Part shown: positions 1 through 62,372 of the stretch, piece after piece
Position numbering within the stretch: position 1 is the stretch's first letter
How the letters are laid out: each line of letters opens with the position of its first letter
Assembly: GCA_026261815.1 (NCBI GenBank)
Contig: JAMPIT010000258.1
Location: 19,238,501-19,302,500 of the forward strand
Source of the DNA: Monarcha castaneiventris obscurior
Taxonomy: Eukaryota; Chordata; Aves; Passeriformes; Monarchidae
Length of the DNA stretch: 64,000 bases
Direction of reading: 5' to 3'
Program-made: the position numbers and the translations under genes
Notes under the pieces: model-generated
What the model was told of the DNA's origin: nothing
Seen by the model: only the letters and a program-made list of their open reading frames with translations
The model's database searches: none

Positions 1-2558
1 ATGGCTGACTGAATCTGGAGGTTAGCTAAGATATTATCTCTGCTTGTCAGTCCAGTGCTGCTGTTGAATGCAGTCTCCACAAGAACGCTGACGCAACTCA
101 CACCTTTAGTCTTTTTTGATTTCAGAGTTTAAAGAAAATTTGCCAGTGTATGGAATGCTTTGTTAAAGGAAGAAATTGAGAAAACAATTGCATATTTTTA
201 TTTATTAAGAAAATCATAGAATTCTATTTCCTCACATATAAAGAATCAAAGAATTTGAGATGGTTAATTTTATCATAATCCCAGGCCTATTCTGGCTTCC
301 AGATTTTTCTCTGTGTTGTTTCTCAGGATCAAACTGTTAGTGCCCCTGTCCTGCCATCTTCATCTCCCCTTGTCATAATTTCCCAGCTTCACTTTGCTGC
401 CTGAACATTTTTACACACCTTTTCTGAGGGCAATGATTGCCCAGTTTTGGTGGAGACTCCTACTGTAGCTACCTAATTCTGCAAAGCAGCTCTATGGCTT
501 TTTGTAACTATCGTAAATTAAGGGTAACTTCAAAAGATTGAATCCAAACTATAACTTCAGGAACACCCTCTACAAGCAATTTTCACAAATAACCCATGCT
601 TTGCAGTGTTATTTTGAGGCATCACAATTTTACTTTCAAAAAGCAGATCCCACATGTATTTCTGCATGGGCAATCCACAAACTGAGTGGCAGATTTATTT
701 GGGCCATACTACACAAAATGGCACTTTCCAAGCACATCAGTGCAACTGGCCACAATTCATCCAGCCTATTACTAACTCCTACCTGCTCCTGTTTCCAGAA
801 GCCCTGAGAAAACAGCAAAGGAACAGGCAGCTATTGCACGTGAACAGCGTGGCTGATCTGCACTACTCTATCACTGCTGCATCATAAATTCAATGTTTTA
901 ATGAGCTCACACCTCCCATCTAATGCACATGAAGCCAGCTAATACATGTTAATGCCAGCCAATCTAGGAAGGGCAGCTTTAGGCCATGCTCAGACAACTT
1001 GCTTGGCACAACACCAGAGAAAAGGAGGAACTCAGTTCTAGAAAACCTCATTTGAATTGCTGACAGGCTTTTCCATCATCTTCACTTACACCTCTTGAAA
1101 TACTGCTTGGTTGAGACATTTTAAAGGACAATTGGCAACATATCCCTTGTGTCTGTAAAGCAGTTGTTTGAGCATGACAGAAATTCACACTGAAAAAAAG
1201 TCACCATTAAACTAGCAAGAGGGCACGTATAAATCATTTGTAAAAGTAAAGCATAAAATGACAAAAACTGAGAAGGAGATCCATTTTCTTAACCAAGAAG
1301 CAATACCACAGAGCCAGGAGAACTTGAGCCAAGCTGAGCTTCCATTGCAATTTACCATGGAGTATTTACAATGTGGAAATACAAAGATTATGGCTGTAGA
1401 ACAAGGCATACAGGACTTTTCAGAGCAGTAATTTCTCAGAGAAACTGATCTTGAGACAAACAGTCTTTCTTAATTACTTTAAATTAATTTTTTTTCTGCG
1501 TAATGCTATTTAGGTCACCTGAGTATATTAAAACAGTCAAATATTTACAGTCAGATGTAATTACATCAAACTTTCCAAGGGATTTCCAGTTGTTTCCTGG
1601 AATTGATGCATAGCATAAGGATAGCTGTCTGGAGTTTTGTACATCATAGCATTTTTATACATGTTTGCGTTTAAAATGTAGTCTATATAAAATACAGGCA
1701 TTTCAGATTTAGCTTGCATGCTATTTTACAAGGGAAGAAGCCCAGAAGTTCCAGTTATCTGATGGTTTGGACATTGAATTCTGAAACATGTTATTGCTTT
1801 AATTCCAGATTAAGGTGTTCCATAGCCAAAAACAGGGGAGAAGAGTTGTCTAATTTTTTATTTTAGAGTTTTGGGGATTTTTTTGCTTAAGGGCCCAGTA
1901 TTGAACTTTACCAAGTGTCTTGAGTTCCTCTAGCCATGGTGGGAGATGGCAACATACATTCTTCTGTGGGTTCCAGCCTAAGGATTATTTTATAATTGAA
2001 CAGGGTCTTCCCCTCAGGTGGCCCTTGCTTGGGCTTTATTTTGGAAGTGGACCAGAATATTCTCCAATATTGGGATAGGTGAGGTTGAAACAGTTTTCCT
2101 TCTCCATTTGCTACACAAAGAAAGCTAAAGCACAGCCACTGCAATGAGGATGGGATATTACAACAAGGATATAGTGGCTCCTTCACTCTCCAAGATATGT
2201 GCACAGTGTTAATAAAGTAAATCTTGCATATCTTCTATGTTCAATATTTCCTTGCTGGCCCTCCCCATCATTCTGATGTCGTCACTCAGAACACTGTCTC
2301 CAAGATGAAGGAACAAGTTTTCTGTAAGCCTCAGGCTCTACAAAACTTCTCTTACTTTTCTACAGGTCCTTGCAAGTGGCTAAAGCTGTTTTCAAGATGT
2401 TCATGCATTTTCAGGATGTCAATTAAAAAAAAAATCCTTTTGAGACCATCGTTCCTCATGTTTTTCAAATCCTGACCTTAATAAGTATCTCTTCCATCAT
2501 GATGGAGATTTTTTTTTTATGGAGGGAAACAAAGTATTGGCATGGGGCTTTTAGACAC

Positions 2559-2598
2559 ATCATAGATACTTAACAGGTATCATAGATACTTAACAGGT
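2559..2598. repeat. 20-bp perfect tandem duplication
   Basis: Two identical, directly adjacent 20-bp copies occupy 2559-2578 and 2579-2598; each begins ATCATAGATAC. This looks like a recent replication-slippage duplication. No function is implied. Confidence 0.9.
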
Positions 2599-2981
2599 CC
2601 CAGTCTTGGGAAAAAATTAAATTATGCCCTTTCTCTTAAGCATTTTCTGTGGAAACTCAAGCTCCATCAGGTAAAGCAAGCAAAAGTGTGTGGGGCATTA
2701 TAAAATATGGCCAAAGGGCTTTTATGTTATTACCTATCACACGTATCTTTTCCTTGTTCGTATCCCATCATTTAAATATCCTCCTGAGAGCTGCTAAGTT
2801 TGTGTCACCCAATGCAACAAACTCTTGTAGTGACAAAGTTTCCTATGTTTTCATGAATCCACTCTTCTTGAGACAGCACAGTTTAGGTGATATTACTTGT
2901 GGATGCCCACGGATTCAGAAAACAACAACCTTCTTCCAGTTGTTTGTGTCAAAAGGCAAACACAGCGCTAAGTATCATCAC

Positions 2982-3022
2982 CAACAGCAACTGTGTTGGA
3001 GAACAACAGCAACTGTGTTGGA
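2982..3022. repeat. 22-bp period tandem duplication
   Basis: The 19-base word at 2982-3000 (CAACAGCAACTG...) recurs exactly at 3004-3022, giving a 22-bp period with a 3-base linker. It lies in non-coding DNA left of GPR88. Confidence 0.9.
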
Positions 3023-3780
3023 AAAGAGGAAGGAGGAAGTCAAGCAACAGAGAAGGAAATACAAGGCTTTAAAGACCATTCCTGAGAGGAATGGGCCTTC
3101 GGCACTCACCACCACAGTTTTGGTGCGAGGAGCTGTCTCCTTTCCAAATGCCACATAGAATCTGTTATTTTGTATCTGGCAGAGGCTGTGAAATCATACT
3201 TCTGCAATAATATATTTAAGAGAAACACAACAAACTGGTAACTGAACAGGTGACAAGGTTAGAGGGACAACACCAGTCTTCATATTGCATTGTATTTTAT
3301 CGAGTGCTCATGGGCAGTGGCCTTTGTTAAAACAGGCCTTAAAGAGCTTTCAAAACAAAATATCCAAACCAGATCACCACAAAGGTGCGTATGTTTTTGT
3401 TTTTAACAGTTTCCACAGACAGCATCATCCTGAAGTTTGCCAGAGAAAGCTGAAGGAGGGTCCTGTATGGAGCACAGAGATCAGGTATGCTGGGGGAAAG
3501 GAAGCAGCTCCCGGTGTCTGTGTGTGAGTGCGTGTGTAGTGAGGCACCTGCCAGTTCTTCACAAACGAACCTTGTGTTCAGGGAGCTCACTTCAAGGAAC
3601 TACTTCAAATGCTGAAAGAATTACATCGATTTTATAAAAACGAACTTGCAGTACGTCTCAGAAAGAGCTGTCTAGGTGCCTGTCTCATACTGCAATCTTT
3701 AGAGCATAACAACAGTTACGTGCGTTGCCATATTTACCGGTTATCCCAGATTCCTAAATCCACCGCTTCGGCTGGAGTCC

Positions 3781-5170
3781 TGGCCGGCTCCCGGGGGTGG
3801 ACAGCAGCCGAGCCGGGAGCGAGGCTGAGGGGGCGGCCGGAGATCCACCCCGGTGTCCGTCCCGGTGCCTTGGGAAAGCACCCGGCGCTGCCCGGCCGTG
3901 CGGGGGAAGAGCGAGCGGGCAAGAGGTGCGTGGGGTCAGAAAGGAGCAACAGGACAACGTGAAGAGGAGGAAGCGCTACCGGGCGGGGGCCGGGGCTGCC
4001 CGGCGGGCGGGAAGCGCGGGCGGAGATGGCGGAGCGGCCTCAGGGGCCGCGCCTTCCCGCGCGCGCGGCCGCCGGGGTCCCGGGGCTGCCCCGGCCCCTC
4101 AGAGCGGCGCGGCCGCGGCGCTGGCGCTGCTCCCCGTGCCCCGGCGCCGCGGCAGCTGCGGGCAGGGCGGGGCGGCGGCGGGGCCCGCGGCGGCGGGGCG
4201 CGGGGCGGCGGCCGGGCCCTCGCCGCGGGGCAGGACGGAGCGGGCCGCCCGGCGGAACTCCTCGCTGCGCCACGTGTAGAGCAGCGGGTTGAGGGCCGAG
4301 AGCGAGCAGAGCAGCAGCCAGCTGGCGGCCTGCAGCGCCGGCGGCGCCGGGCGCAGGAAGAAGCCCAGGAGGCTCACCCAGACCAGGGGCTGGGTGCCCA
4401 GCAGGAACACGCAGCAGAGCAGCAGGACGGAGACGCTGCTGAGGCGGCGCTGGGCGCGGCGAGGCGGCGGCGGCGCGGCGGGGAAGGGCAGCTGGTGCAG
4501 CAGGTGGAAGTTGAGGACGCTGACCCGCTTGGCGCTGCCCCGCACCCGCCGCACGATGCCGAGGTAGCAGTGCAGCAGCAGCGCGGTCTGGCCCAGCACG
4601 GCCAGGGCGAGGAGCAGGGCGGTGTAGCGAGAGCTGCCGTCCGACTGGGCAGAGCCCAGGGTCCAGAGCCCGGGCAGCAGCGGGACCGGGAGCAGGGCGA
4701 GGGCCCAGGAGAGCCCGATCATGCAGCCCGTGTGTCTCCGCTGGTAGAGGGCCTGGTACACGCTGGGCAGCTTGGTGATGAGCACGTACCTGTTGAAAGC
4801 CACCAGCAGGTGCGAGGCCAGGGAGACGGTGAGGCCGAGGCCCAGGAGCCCCCCTCGGAGCAGCCGGTACTCGGCCGAGCGAAGGGAGGAGGAATTGGGG
4901 GGCAGCAGCCCCAGCACAGCCTCCTGGGGCATCCACAGGGCGCACACGCTCAGGTCTGCCGCACAGCCGTTCACGATGAAGGCATTGCTGGTGGTCTGCA
5001 GCTTCTTGAAGGAGAAGACTAAATAGATGACCATCACATTGGATAAAGTCCCTGAGATAGCTAAGACTGCGTAGAGCAGCGACAGAAAGATGCGGGTCCC
5101 GGAGGAGTCCTCCCAGAGCAGCAGCAGAGGCGAGCTAGCACTCCAGGAAGAGGCGTTGGGCATCTCGCTG
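3781..5170. promoter_or_regulatory. CpG island covering GPR88 coding exon
   Basis: The sequence is very GC-rich and dense in CpG, in contrast to the AT-rich DNA on both sides. The island covers the whole GPR88 coding region and about 300 bp past its stop. The GC bias opens long antisense frames on the plus strand, for example 3853-5022, which are not genes. An island over the body of an intronless GPCR is usual for developmentally regulated neural genes; its regulatory role here is inferred. Confidence 0.8.
4099..5163 (-). CDS. GPR88: Orphan G protein-coupled receptor 88
   Basis: This is a single-exon coding region of 354 residues with seven hydrophobic segments. TM1 is about 24-50 (Asn42), TM2 59-87 (Asp70), TM3 101-129, TM4 146-167 (Trp153), TM5 180-205, TM6 242-270 (Pro259) and TM7 277-298, ending in NPLLY (292-296) and a short helix 8. 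Near-identity to mammalian GPR88 is clear in stretches such as KLQTTSNAFIVNGCAADLS and CALWMPQEAVLGLLP. The DRY motif reads NRY (124-126), and no Cys is present at the start of TM3, as in mammalian GPR88. The third intracellular loop is short (about 218-240), which explains most of the 30-residue deficit against the 384-residue human protein. Asn3 and Asn90 are possible N-glycosylation sites. In mammals GPR88 is a Gi/o-coupled orphan receptor enriched in striatal medium spiny neurons. The start at 5163 gives the expected N-terminus and has a purine at -3. A non-coding 5' exon, as in human, is likely but not located. Confidence 0.97.
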   Translation of the reverse strand: MPNASSWSASSPLLLLWEDSSGTRIFLSLLYAVLAISGTLSNVMVIYLVFSFKKLQTTSNAFIVNGCAADLSVCALWMPQEAVLGLLPPNSSSLRSAEYRLLRGGLLGLGLTVSLASHLLVAFNRYVLITKLPSVYQALYQRRHTGCMIGLSWALALLPVPLLPGLWTLGSAQSDGSSRYTALLLALAVLGQTALLLHCYLGIVRRVRGSAKRVSVLNFHLLHQLPFPAAPPPPRRAQRRLSSVSVLLLCCVFLLGTQPLVWVSLLGFFLRPAPPALQAASWLLLCSLSALNPLLYTWRSEEFRRAARSVLPRGEGPAAAPRPAAAGPAAAPPCPQLPRRRGTGSSASAAAAPL

Positions 5171-7818
5171 AACGCAGCTCAGTTTTGACTTTGCCCTGTA
5201 AATCCCATCCTTGTCCGGGTCAGAAGTTCTGCTGCACGAGTCCTCACCAAGCACACGGGAGGCTGTGCTGCTGAGGGACTCTAAGGCAGGTTTCAGTCAT
5301 GCAAGCTGCAAGGTCCAGAAAATGCTGTTTGCAGTAACGATCCAAAGAACAGCAGTGTCCAAGGCAGGTAGGCAGCAAGAGATTCTACAGACCGTAGCTG
5401 GTGAAGGTGGGTCCATAGGGAGGCAAATGGCTGTTGGCAGACCAGAGCACGACTGAGGTTTCTGTAGCTGTGAAAACAGCAAAAGCAGCAGCACCTTGCA
5501 ATCGGCAGCAGAAACAGCAGCAACTGATACAAAGCTTTGCAGTTTCTCCTGTGCCACAGTACGTACACTGTATATCATTCCAGGAAGATTCAGCCCTTCC
5601 ACTCTTCATGAATTATTCAGCAGATTTTCAACTTGTTAAATCAAGAAGAAAAAAAAAAAAAAAAAAGCCAAACCCTATCACGCTCCAGAAATACTCCAAC
5701 TACACAGTCTGACTCTTTTCTCCCTGCCTTACCAGTGTTCTGGGTCTAACCCATTTACACAACTTTCATTTGAAGAAAGGTTTTAAACCAGTATCAGTCA
5801 CTTCTGTCTGAAATACAGTCTATATACTGTAAAAATTCCTCTGCTGGATACTCACTTTTTAACAGATTTTTTTCCGATCTTATTTTTGTTAAGAGAAAGC
5901 ACAGTATGCTTTTGCAATCTTAGTTACAACTGGTCTATAATAACAATATCCTTTCTGAATGAAATTTTTCAAACACAATACATAGACCAATCCTTGTAAG
6001 ACAGCACTTATTTGAGGAAGCTGGTTCTCAGTCTGAACATTTTACATTGCTTCATAAACCTCAGCCTGTCTCAACCCACAGGAAACCCTGTATTGCCAAC
6101 CTGCCAGAGGTGAACACTGGTGTTGGTGAGGACACAGGTAACACAGAATTGGTGTAGTATTTAAAATGGTCTCACTCCAAAATCAGCTCCTGCAGAGAGG
6201 AACAACAGCTCCTGAGGTGGACTAAAAACTGGTTGAAGAGTAGGCATTAACAGCCCATTCCCAGAAGGAGAATAATTAGTCATGGGATTCTCCCAGGAAC
6301 TCTATCCTGCTTTACTCAAACAGGGACAAAATCTTATCTCTCCTTACCTGGACAAGACTTCATAAGAAACTCAGTAAAAGAACTTACATTTACTTCAAAA
6401 AGCTTTTCAGATATGGAATGCTGGTTAATTTTGTGATGAGTTTAAGAAAAAAACTGCTTTTACAGGTAGGTTAGATACAGGCTACAAAAGCAAGAGATCG
6501 CAGCTCATAATATTATCTGTACCAAAGACCTTTGTAAAGCATTTTTAGATATTGTTAAACTCCTGATGCTAACAAACGGCAATACCAAAATAACGTATTA
6601 GGAGGTAGTTGTAGTTGCAACATAACATTTTTTCAAGTTTATTAAGTTAACTTGTATGGGTTAATGGATGCTGCAATACAGCAGACCTTCTATTTGACAG
6701 AAAGGCTCACGTTAGTAATTGACAGAAATATTGATCCAAAGGTGAATTTGTTACAAACATTAATATCTATGCTCACTTTTAATTAATTAGATGGCTCATG
6801 TGCTTAAGGTTAAAGACATACCTCAGTGTTTTACTTGATCAGGCCCTTAATTACCACATTTTTTGCCTGCTGCACTTTACAGCGTAGATCTAATCAAGTG
6901 TCAAACCTTTTGAGGCCTTTCATTGTTTAGCTGTCAGTAAAGAACAGTTATTATAGAAACTAAAATCCTCCTCTTTCTGCAGTACTCTAATTGAAAAATA
7001 GTCTCTGAATTTGTAACAAGAAATATCTCCCTAACCAAAAAGCTTCATAAAAGCATACTTTAAAAGAGATGATTAACTGTTTCATAAGATGTTAGCCACA
7101 GAATAATACGCCCAGTAGAGACCTTTAGATTTATTTAATCCATCCATTCACGTTTTTAGAGATCTTGTGTGCTACAGCTTGTTCTCCCAGAACTAGATAT
7201 ATTCATATATGAAGGAACAGAAATGGTAAAGTTCAAGGACTAGTGAACACAGGATATGAAATAAATTTCAGGTTATTTCTTAAAAGCTACAAGGTTCTAA
7301 AAGACCTCCCTGACCCTTCACTGTCCCAAATTTTTTTCTTGTTAAGAAGTTGATTGTTGTAGAATATTGACTTATTTATGAATAAAAAAAAAATACTGTA
7401 CATGAGCGGTATGTATTTAATCTAATAAATCAATAAAAGTCTAGAAAAAGGCCAAGGGAGAGGTTGATTCCTATGTACTAGAAACATTTTAATCAGCTGT
7501 TCTTGCTGTATATTATTTACTCTATCCAAATCACCATCCATTATTCATCTGCATGCAGTGACAGAAGCCTTTTGTTGTCTTTTTAGATCAGACTGTCACC
7601 AGAATTTGGGTAACTTGGAAAGCATCTGCTCTATTCCCAGCTTTCCTATTCCTTTAGAATGGCTGTGGAATAGTTACACACTGTCCACATCATCTCTTGC
7701 AAGAGAGGCTGACAGGAATATTAAGCACTAATAAATAATAGATAAATAATTATGCAATGCTAAAAATTTGCAGAAAATCAGCAACAGAGTTAAATGTTAA
7801 AACCACTTGTGACAAAAC

Positions 7819-7847
7819 AAGGAAGGAAGGAAGGAAGGAAGGAAGGA
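7819..7847. repeat. (GGAA)n microsatellite
   Basis: Nearly seven uninterrupted GGAA units lie between CDC14A and GPR88. GGAA is the core recognised by ETS-family factors, but at this length a simple microsatellite is the cautious reading. Confidence 0.95.
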
Positions 7848-8303
7848 CAAAAAGCTAAAGAAAGGTAAATTGTTTAGATTCTTATACACAAAGAACCTGC
7901 TGGTGGTAGGACTAAGAAACCTGTTGTGTATACAAAAAAGTCAAGGTGTATTACACCTGTAACAAGGGGCCTCACCCAGGAAGGATTCCTCAATTCACAC
8001 ACAGCTTTGAAATGACTGTATTTTCAAAGATAACTCCATCATCATAATATCAACAAGCTGATTAAATACCTGGCATTATACAAAGCAAATACAAGAAGGT
8101 TTAGAGAGATTGATAAAATGCTATCTATCACGCTAATGGCCTTTTGCAATGTCATCCTACTTTTAAGTTCATTATGTGGTTTTGAGGAAAGGTGGTGATT
8201 TTGAAGAGTTACCTTCAGTTAGAGATCAAATCATCAAAGATCTAAGAAACAACCAAGAAACAAGGTGGCTGGCTTATATAGGCATTTTATTATCAATTAG
8301 CTG

Positions 8304-8320
8304 TGTATATATATATATAT
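8304..8320. repeat. (TA)n microsatellite
   Basis: An uninterrupted alternating TA tract lies in AT-rich DNA beyond the CDC14A 3' end. It is probably polymorphic in length; no function is implied. Confidence 0.9.
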
Positions 8321-8451
8321 CTCTACATTTCAAAATTAATCAGTATTTTATTAAGGAAAACTATTTATAACAAAGTACAAGAGAAAATTCTTTGAGAGGT
8401 AGAATTACCTTACCATTAATCTATAATTCATATACAGTATATTGTATATAT

Positions 8452-8487
8452 ATATATGCACACACACGCTACTTTGTGTGTGTATAT
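8452..8487. repeat. TA/CA-TG inverted repeat
   Basis: An alternating AT/CA tract (8452-8466) is followed after 8 bases by a TG/TA tract (8475-8487) that pairs with it except for one mismatch, which would be a wobble pair in one of the two possible RNAs. It is low-complexity sequence and may fall in or just past the CDC14A 3' UTR. Confidence 0.7.
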
Positions 8488-8531
8488 GTTACATATACAC
8501 ATTGCAAAAATGTACAGTATTGCATGTAAAT

Positions 8532-8537
8532 TTTATT
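8532..8537 (-). terminator. Candidate distal poly(A) signal of CDC14A
   Basis: A minus-strand AATAAA lies about 1.5 kb past the CDC14A stop. It is followed in the transcript by GU/UA-rich sequence (8460-8515), a suitable downstream element. Many AATAAA hexamers occur by chance in AT-rich DNA, so this is only a candidate. Confidence 0.3.
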
Positions 8538-10030
8538 CAGTGATTTTGATTTTTATAGCTGCTCTCAGAATTGCTTTTTAACACTTTCAGTACAATTTTC
8601 CATAGCAATTTGTGATCTGATCTTCTTAAAAAATGATGTAGCACTTAACTTCAGTTTTAAAGCAAATGCAGGGTATTCACAGGTCTTCAGGAATAAAGAC
8701 TGACAATTCAACCAGGTTTTATTTTCAAGTTTCTGCAGATATTGGAAAAACAAATAGGTAACAAATCTGTTTTGTTTTTGTCTTGTAAATTAGTGGCAAA
8801 TCAAATCCTTGTTGCTTACATTCTTTTCCTTACCATGCACCTGAGTTCTGAAATTTTTGCACATGATCTTTACTACATCCCTGTAACACCACTTCATCCT
8901 ACATCTCATTCCTAATCACATCTGACTAAACTGTACGTTCCATAAAGAGCATCTTTACTATTGACAAAAACATTCCATGATACAGGAGGTTACCTCAGCC
9001 ATATGCTTAACAAATTTAAAGGTTTATGAAGCATCCAACTGATAGATGAAAATTTAACATATTTCCAACATTTACTGTGTGTTGCTAAGGAAATTGTACA
9101 CATACTGCCAAATGTAGGTTAAAAGCATGCAAGTATGCAGTGCTACCTAATTCATTGTACATTTTTACCAACTTCAGTTTGGTCTGCCTTCATTTTTGCA
9201 GCATATATTGCATAGCAAAAGTTAACATTCTACATTGAAAACAAAACATAAATCCTTTAAGACAAATTGGATGGGTGTTAATTGTACAACTGAATCATCA
9301 CATAAATTACTTTTGTTGCAGTAGAAGATGTAATTACATCACATCTCAACAAATATTTTCCCTTTATTTTTCTTTCATAGTGTTTCCTTAAGAAACGTTA
9401 GCAGCTAGAAGTGGAAAGCAGACAATATATCAAGTGCTTTTAGTTGATATTGTAATAACAAGTCTCTCACTAGTATCAAGTTATCAGAAGACCAATTAAT
9501 AAAAAAGTAAATTACATTAGGCTCTAAGCAATAATGATAGACCCATAAAACAAGAAAAATCTCTTGTTCATAAAAAAATTTTATATCTTTGATAAACATA
9601 TACAAATCCTTTAAAATACACATTTTTGTAGCAAAGTAGACCCTAAATTAAAATATATTCTAGTTTTTACATAATTTTTATATATAGTTTACCAAAATAA
9701 TCTCTTAATACATATTTTAACACTGTACACAAGTTAATAAATGTCTTAATGAAACTCATTAGAAATATATTCAAGCTGTCTCAACATAAAAAATTTAAAT
9801 TTGTATATAACATGGGGGTAGTAATTTCCATAAATTCAACTTCAGTGCATCTGCAGTAGTCATTAATGATAAATTTCTTCCTGTTAAGAAGTCTCCTCTT
9901 GGTGTTAAGGTTTTAAGACATCTTGTATTGAAGGTTTCTCCTTCTAATGAGCAGCTTCTTTCCAGTTCTTCTCCACCATGAAGGACATAGATTCGAAGAG
10001 CTCAGCAGGTTTTACCAAAGCAGCAAGGCT
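8538..10030 (-). other. CDC14A: Probable CDC14A 3' UTR
   Basis: This is non-coding AT-rich sequence immediately 3' of the CDC14A stop in the direction of transcription. Its extent depends on which poly(A) signal is used (9363-9368 or 8532-8537 are candidates). No open frame with familiar content is present. Confidence 0.45.
9363..9368 (-). terminator. Candidate proximal poly(A) signal of CDC14A
   Basis: This is the first minus-strand AATAAA I found after the CDC14A stop, about 660 nt downstream. It is followed in the transcript by a U/G-rich stretch (about 9325-9355). It would give a short 3' UTR; longer forms may use 8532-8537 or others. Confidence 0.35.
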
Positions 10031-61442
<51,412 letters not shown>

Positions 61443-61490
61443 CTTAAAGAGGGCGCGGAGCAGCGAGGCGCGGGGCGGCTCCGAGCTCAT
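61443..61490 (-). other. CDC14A: In-frame N-terminal extension of CDC14A
   Basis: An AUG at 61490 is in frame with the assigned start at 61442, with no stop between, and would add 16 residues (MSSEPPRASLLRALFK). Its context (G at -3, A at +4) is fair, while the 61442 site is strong. The frame is open further upstream to at least 61655. Which AUG is used depends on the transcription start site. Confidence 0.4.
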
Positions 61491-62163
61491 GGCGCTCCGG
61501 GGCAGCGCCGGCGGGGCCGGGGCGCGCTCGCAGGGACGCGACCCGCTGCCCGGAGGGGCCGCCCGCCGGAGCCCACGGTGCTGCGAGCACGGCGGCCGCA
61601 GCCCGCATAGGAGCGGGAGCGGAGCCGAGAACAAGCCCCAGGACACGGCGGGCAAGCACCCGCGGGGACTCCAGCTCCACCCCGCCCCCAGCCAGGAGAC
61701 GCCCCCGGATAAAGCGGCAGCGGGCGGTTACCAGGCGACCGGCGGCGCTCTGGCAACCGCGGTACGGAGCCTTTGTGTCGCCCGGCCCAGGGCTGACGCT
61801 GCGAGTGACCGGCCCCCCGCGCTCCCCCCACTCCCCGGCCCGGCAGCGCCCCTGCTCCGGCAGGCAGCGGCGCGGCGCCCGGCGCAGCCCCGCCCTCCGC
61901 CCCGCCCGCCCGGGCAGAGCCGCCGCTCCCCGCTGCGCTGGTGCTGCTTTTCCCCGCCCGGGGGGGGCCCATGGCAGAGCGGCCCGCGGGCACGGGGCGG
62001 GTGCCGCGTACAGCCTGGAGCAGCAGTGCGGTGCCTCAGCAGCGCGGGCGCGCTCCGGACGGGGCCGAGCGCAGCGGCGGAGCCGCCTCAGGCACGGGGG
62101 AGCCGGCTGAGCCCCCCTCGCGCCACCCGGGGCACCATTGCTCGTGACAGACAAGCCAGCTGA

Positions 62164-62199
62164 CCAATCAGAGGCCGCTCTCTTACGGCCGCAGCCAAT
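62164..62199 (+). promoter_or_regulatory. Two CCAAT boxes, 31 bp apart
   Basis: CCAAT at 62164-62168 (in GACCAATCAG) and at 62195-62199 (in CAGCCAATGAG) match NF-Y sites with good flanks. The 31-bp spacing is close to three helical turns, an arrangement common in cell-cycle and divergent promoters. Confidence 0.65.
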
Positions 62200-62279
62200 G
62201 AGCTGGCGGCGCCGCGGGCAGCGCCCCGCCCCAGGCCCCCCGCGCGGGCAGTGCCCGGCTGGGTGCGCCGGGAGCCGCT

Positions 62280-62372
62280 TGCGGGCGGCGCGGACACCGC
62301 GCACCCTGAGGCAGCGAGCGCTGGTTCGAGCTGTGGGTGCGCCCTTCCGCCTCTCCCCTTTAGAAAGATCTG
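62280..62372 (+). ncRNA. Possible first exon of a divergent plus-strand transcript
   Basis: At the upstream edge of the CDC14A CpG island the plus strand has a consensus splice donor, CTG|GTAAGTGC, with the exon ending at 62372. Its position just beyond the CCAAT pair is what a head-to-head long non-coding RNA would show. The exon start and the next exon are not located, so this is a prediction. Confidence 0.3.

Larger units (their letters stand above)
1..3780. other. Intergenic region downstream of GPR88
   Basis: No coding exon, RNA gene or intact transposon is recognisable. The short open frames here have no familiar protein content and are chance frames. The left part is AT-rich; GC content climbs sharply near 3780, where the GPR88 CpG island starts. 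The right part probably includes the GPR88 3' UTR, since transcription runs leftwards, but I could not choose a polyadenylation site: the nearest canonical minus-strand AATAAA I noticed is about 2 kb past the stop (2035-2040). Two perfect short tandem duplications (2559-2598 and 2982-3022) are listed separately. Confidence 0.6.
5164..8500. other. GPR88 upstream flank / CDC14A-GPR88 intergenic region
   Basis: No coding exon is seen. Just upstream of the GPR88 start on the minus strand are possible 3' splice sites (exon starts at 5167 or 5195), which could receive a non-coding first exon as in mammals; neither has a strong pyrimidine tract. The rest is AT-rich and includes an A-run at about 5648-5667, a GGAA microsatellite at 7821-7847 and TA-rich tracts after 8300. 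The GPR88 promoter should lie here but I see no decisive core element. Confidence 0.5.

Noticed and set aside
4040..4945. A 301-codon minus-strand frame overlapping GPR88
   Set aside because: It is the shadow of GPR88 in another frame, made of Pro/Ala/Arg runs.
3853..5022. A 389-codon plus-strand open frame
   Set aside because: It is antisense to GPR88 in a CpG island. Its Gln/Glu/Arg/Gly-rich content is what the reverse complement of a GC-rich membrane protein gives; no known domain.
5648..5667. A-run as the tail of a processed retrogene
   Set aside because: No gene-like sequence or target-site duplication was seen next to it; an isolated A-run is common.
8452..8487. The TA/CA-TG inverted repeat as a functional RNA hairpin or microRNA
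   Set aside because: The arms are simple alternating repeats that pair by composition alone, and the stem is too short for a microRNA precursor.
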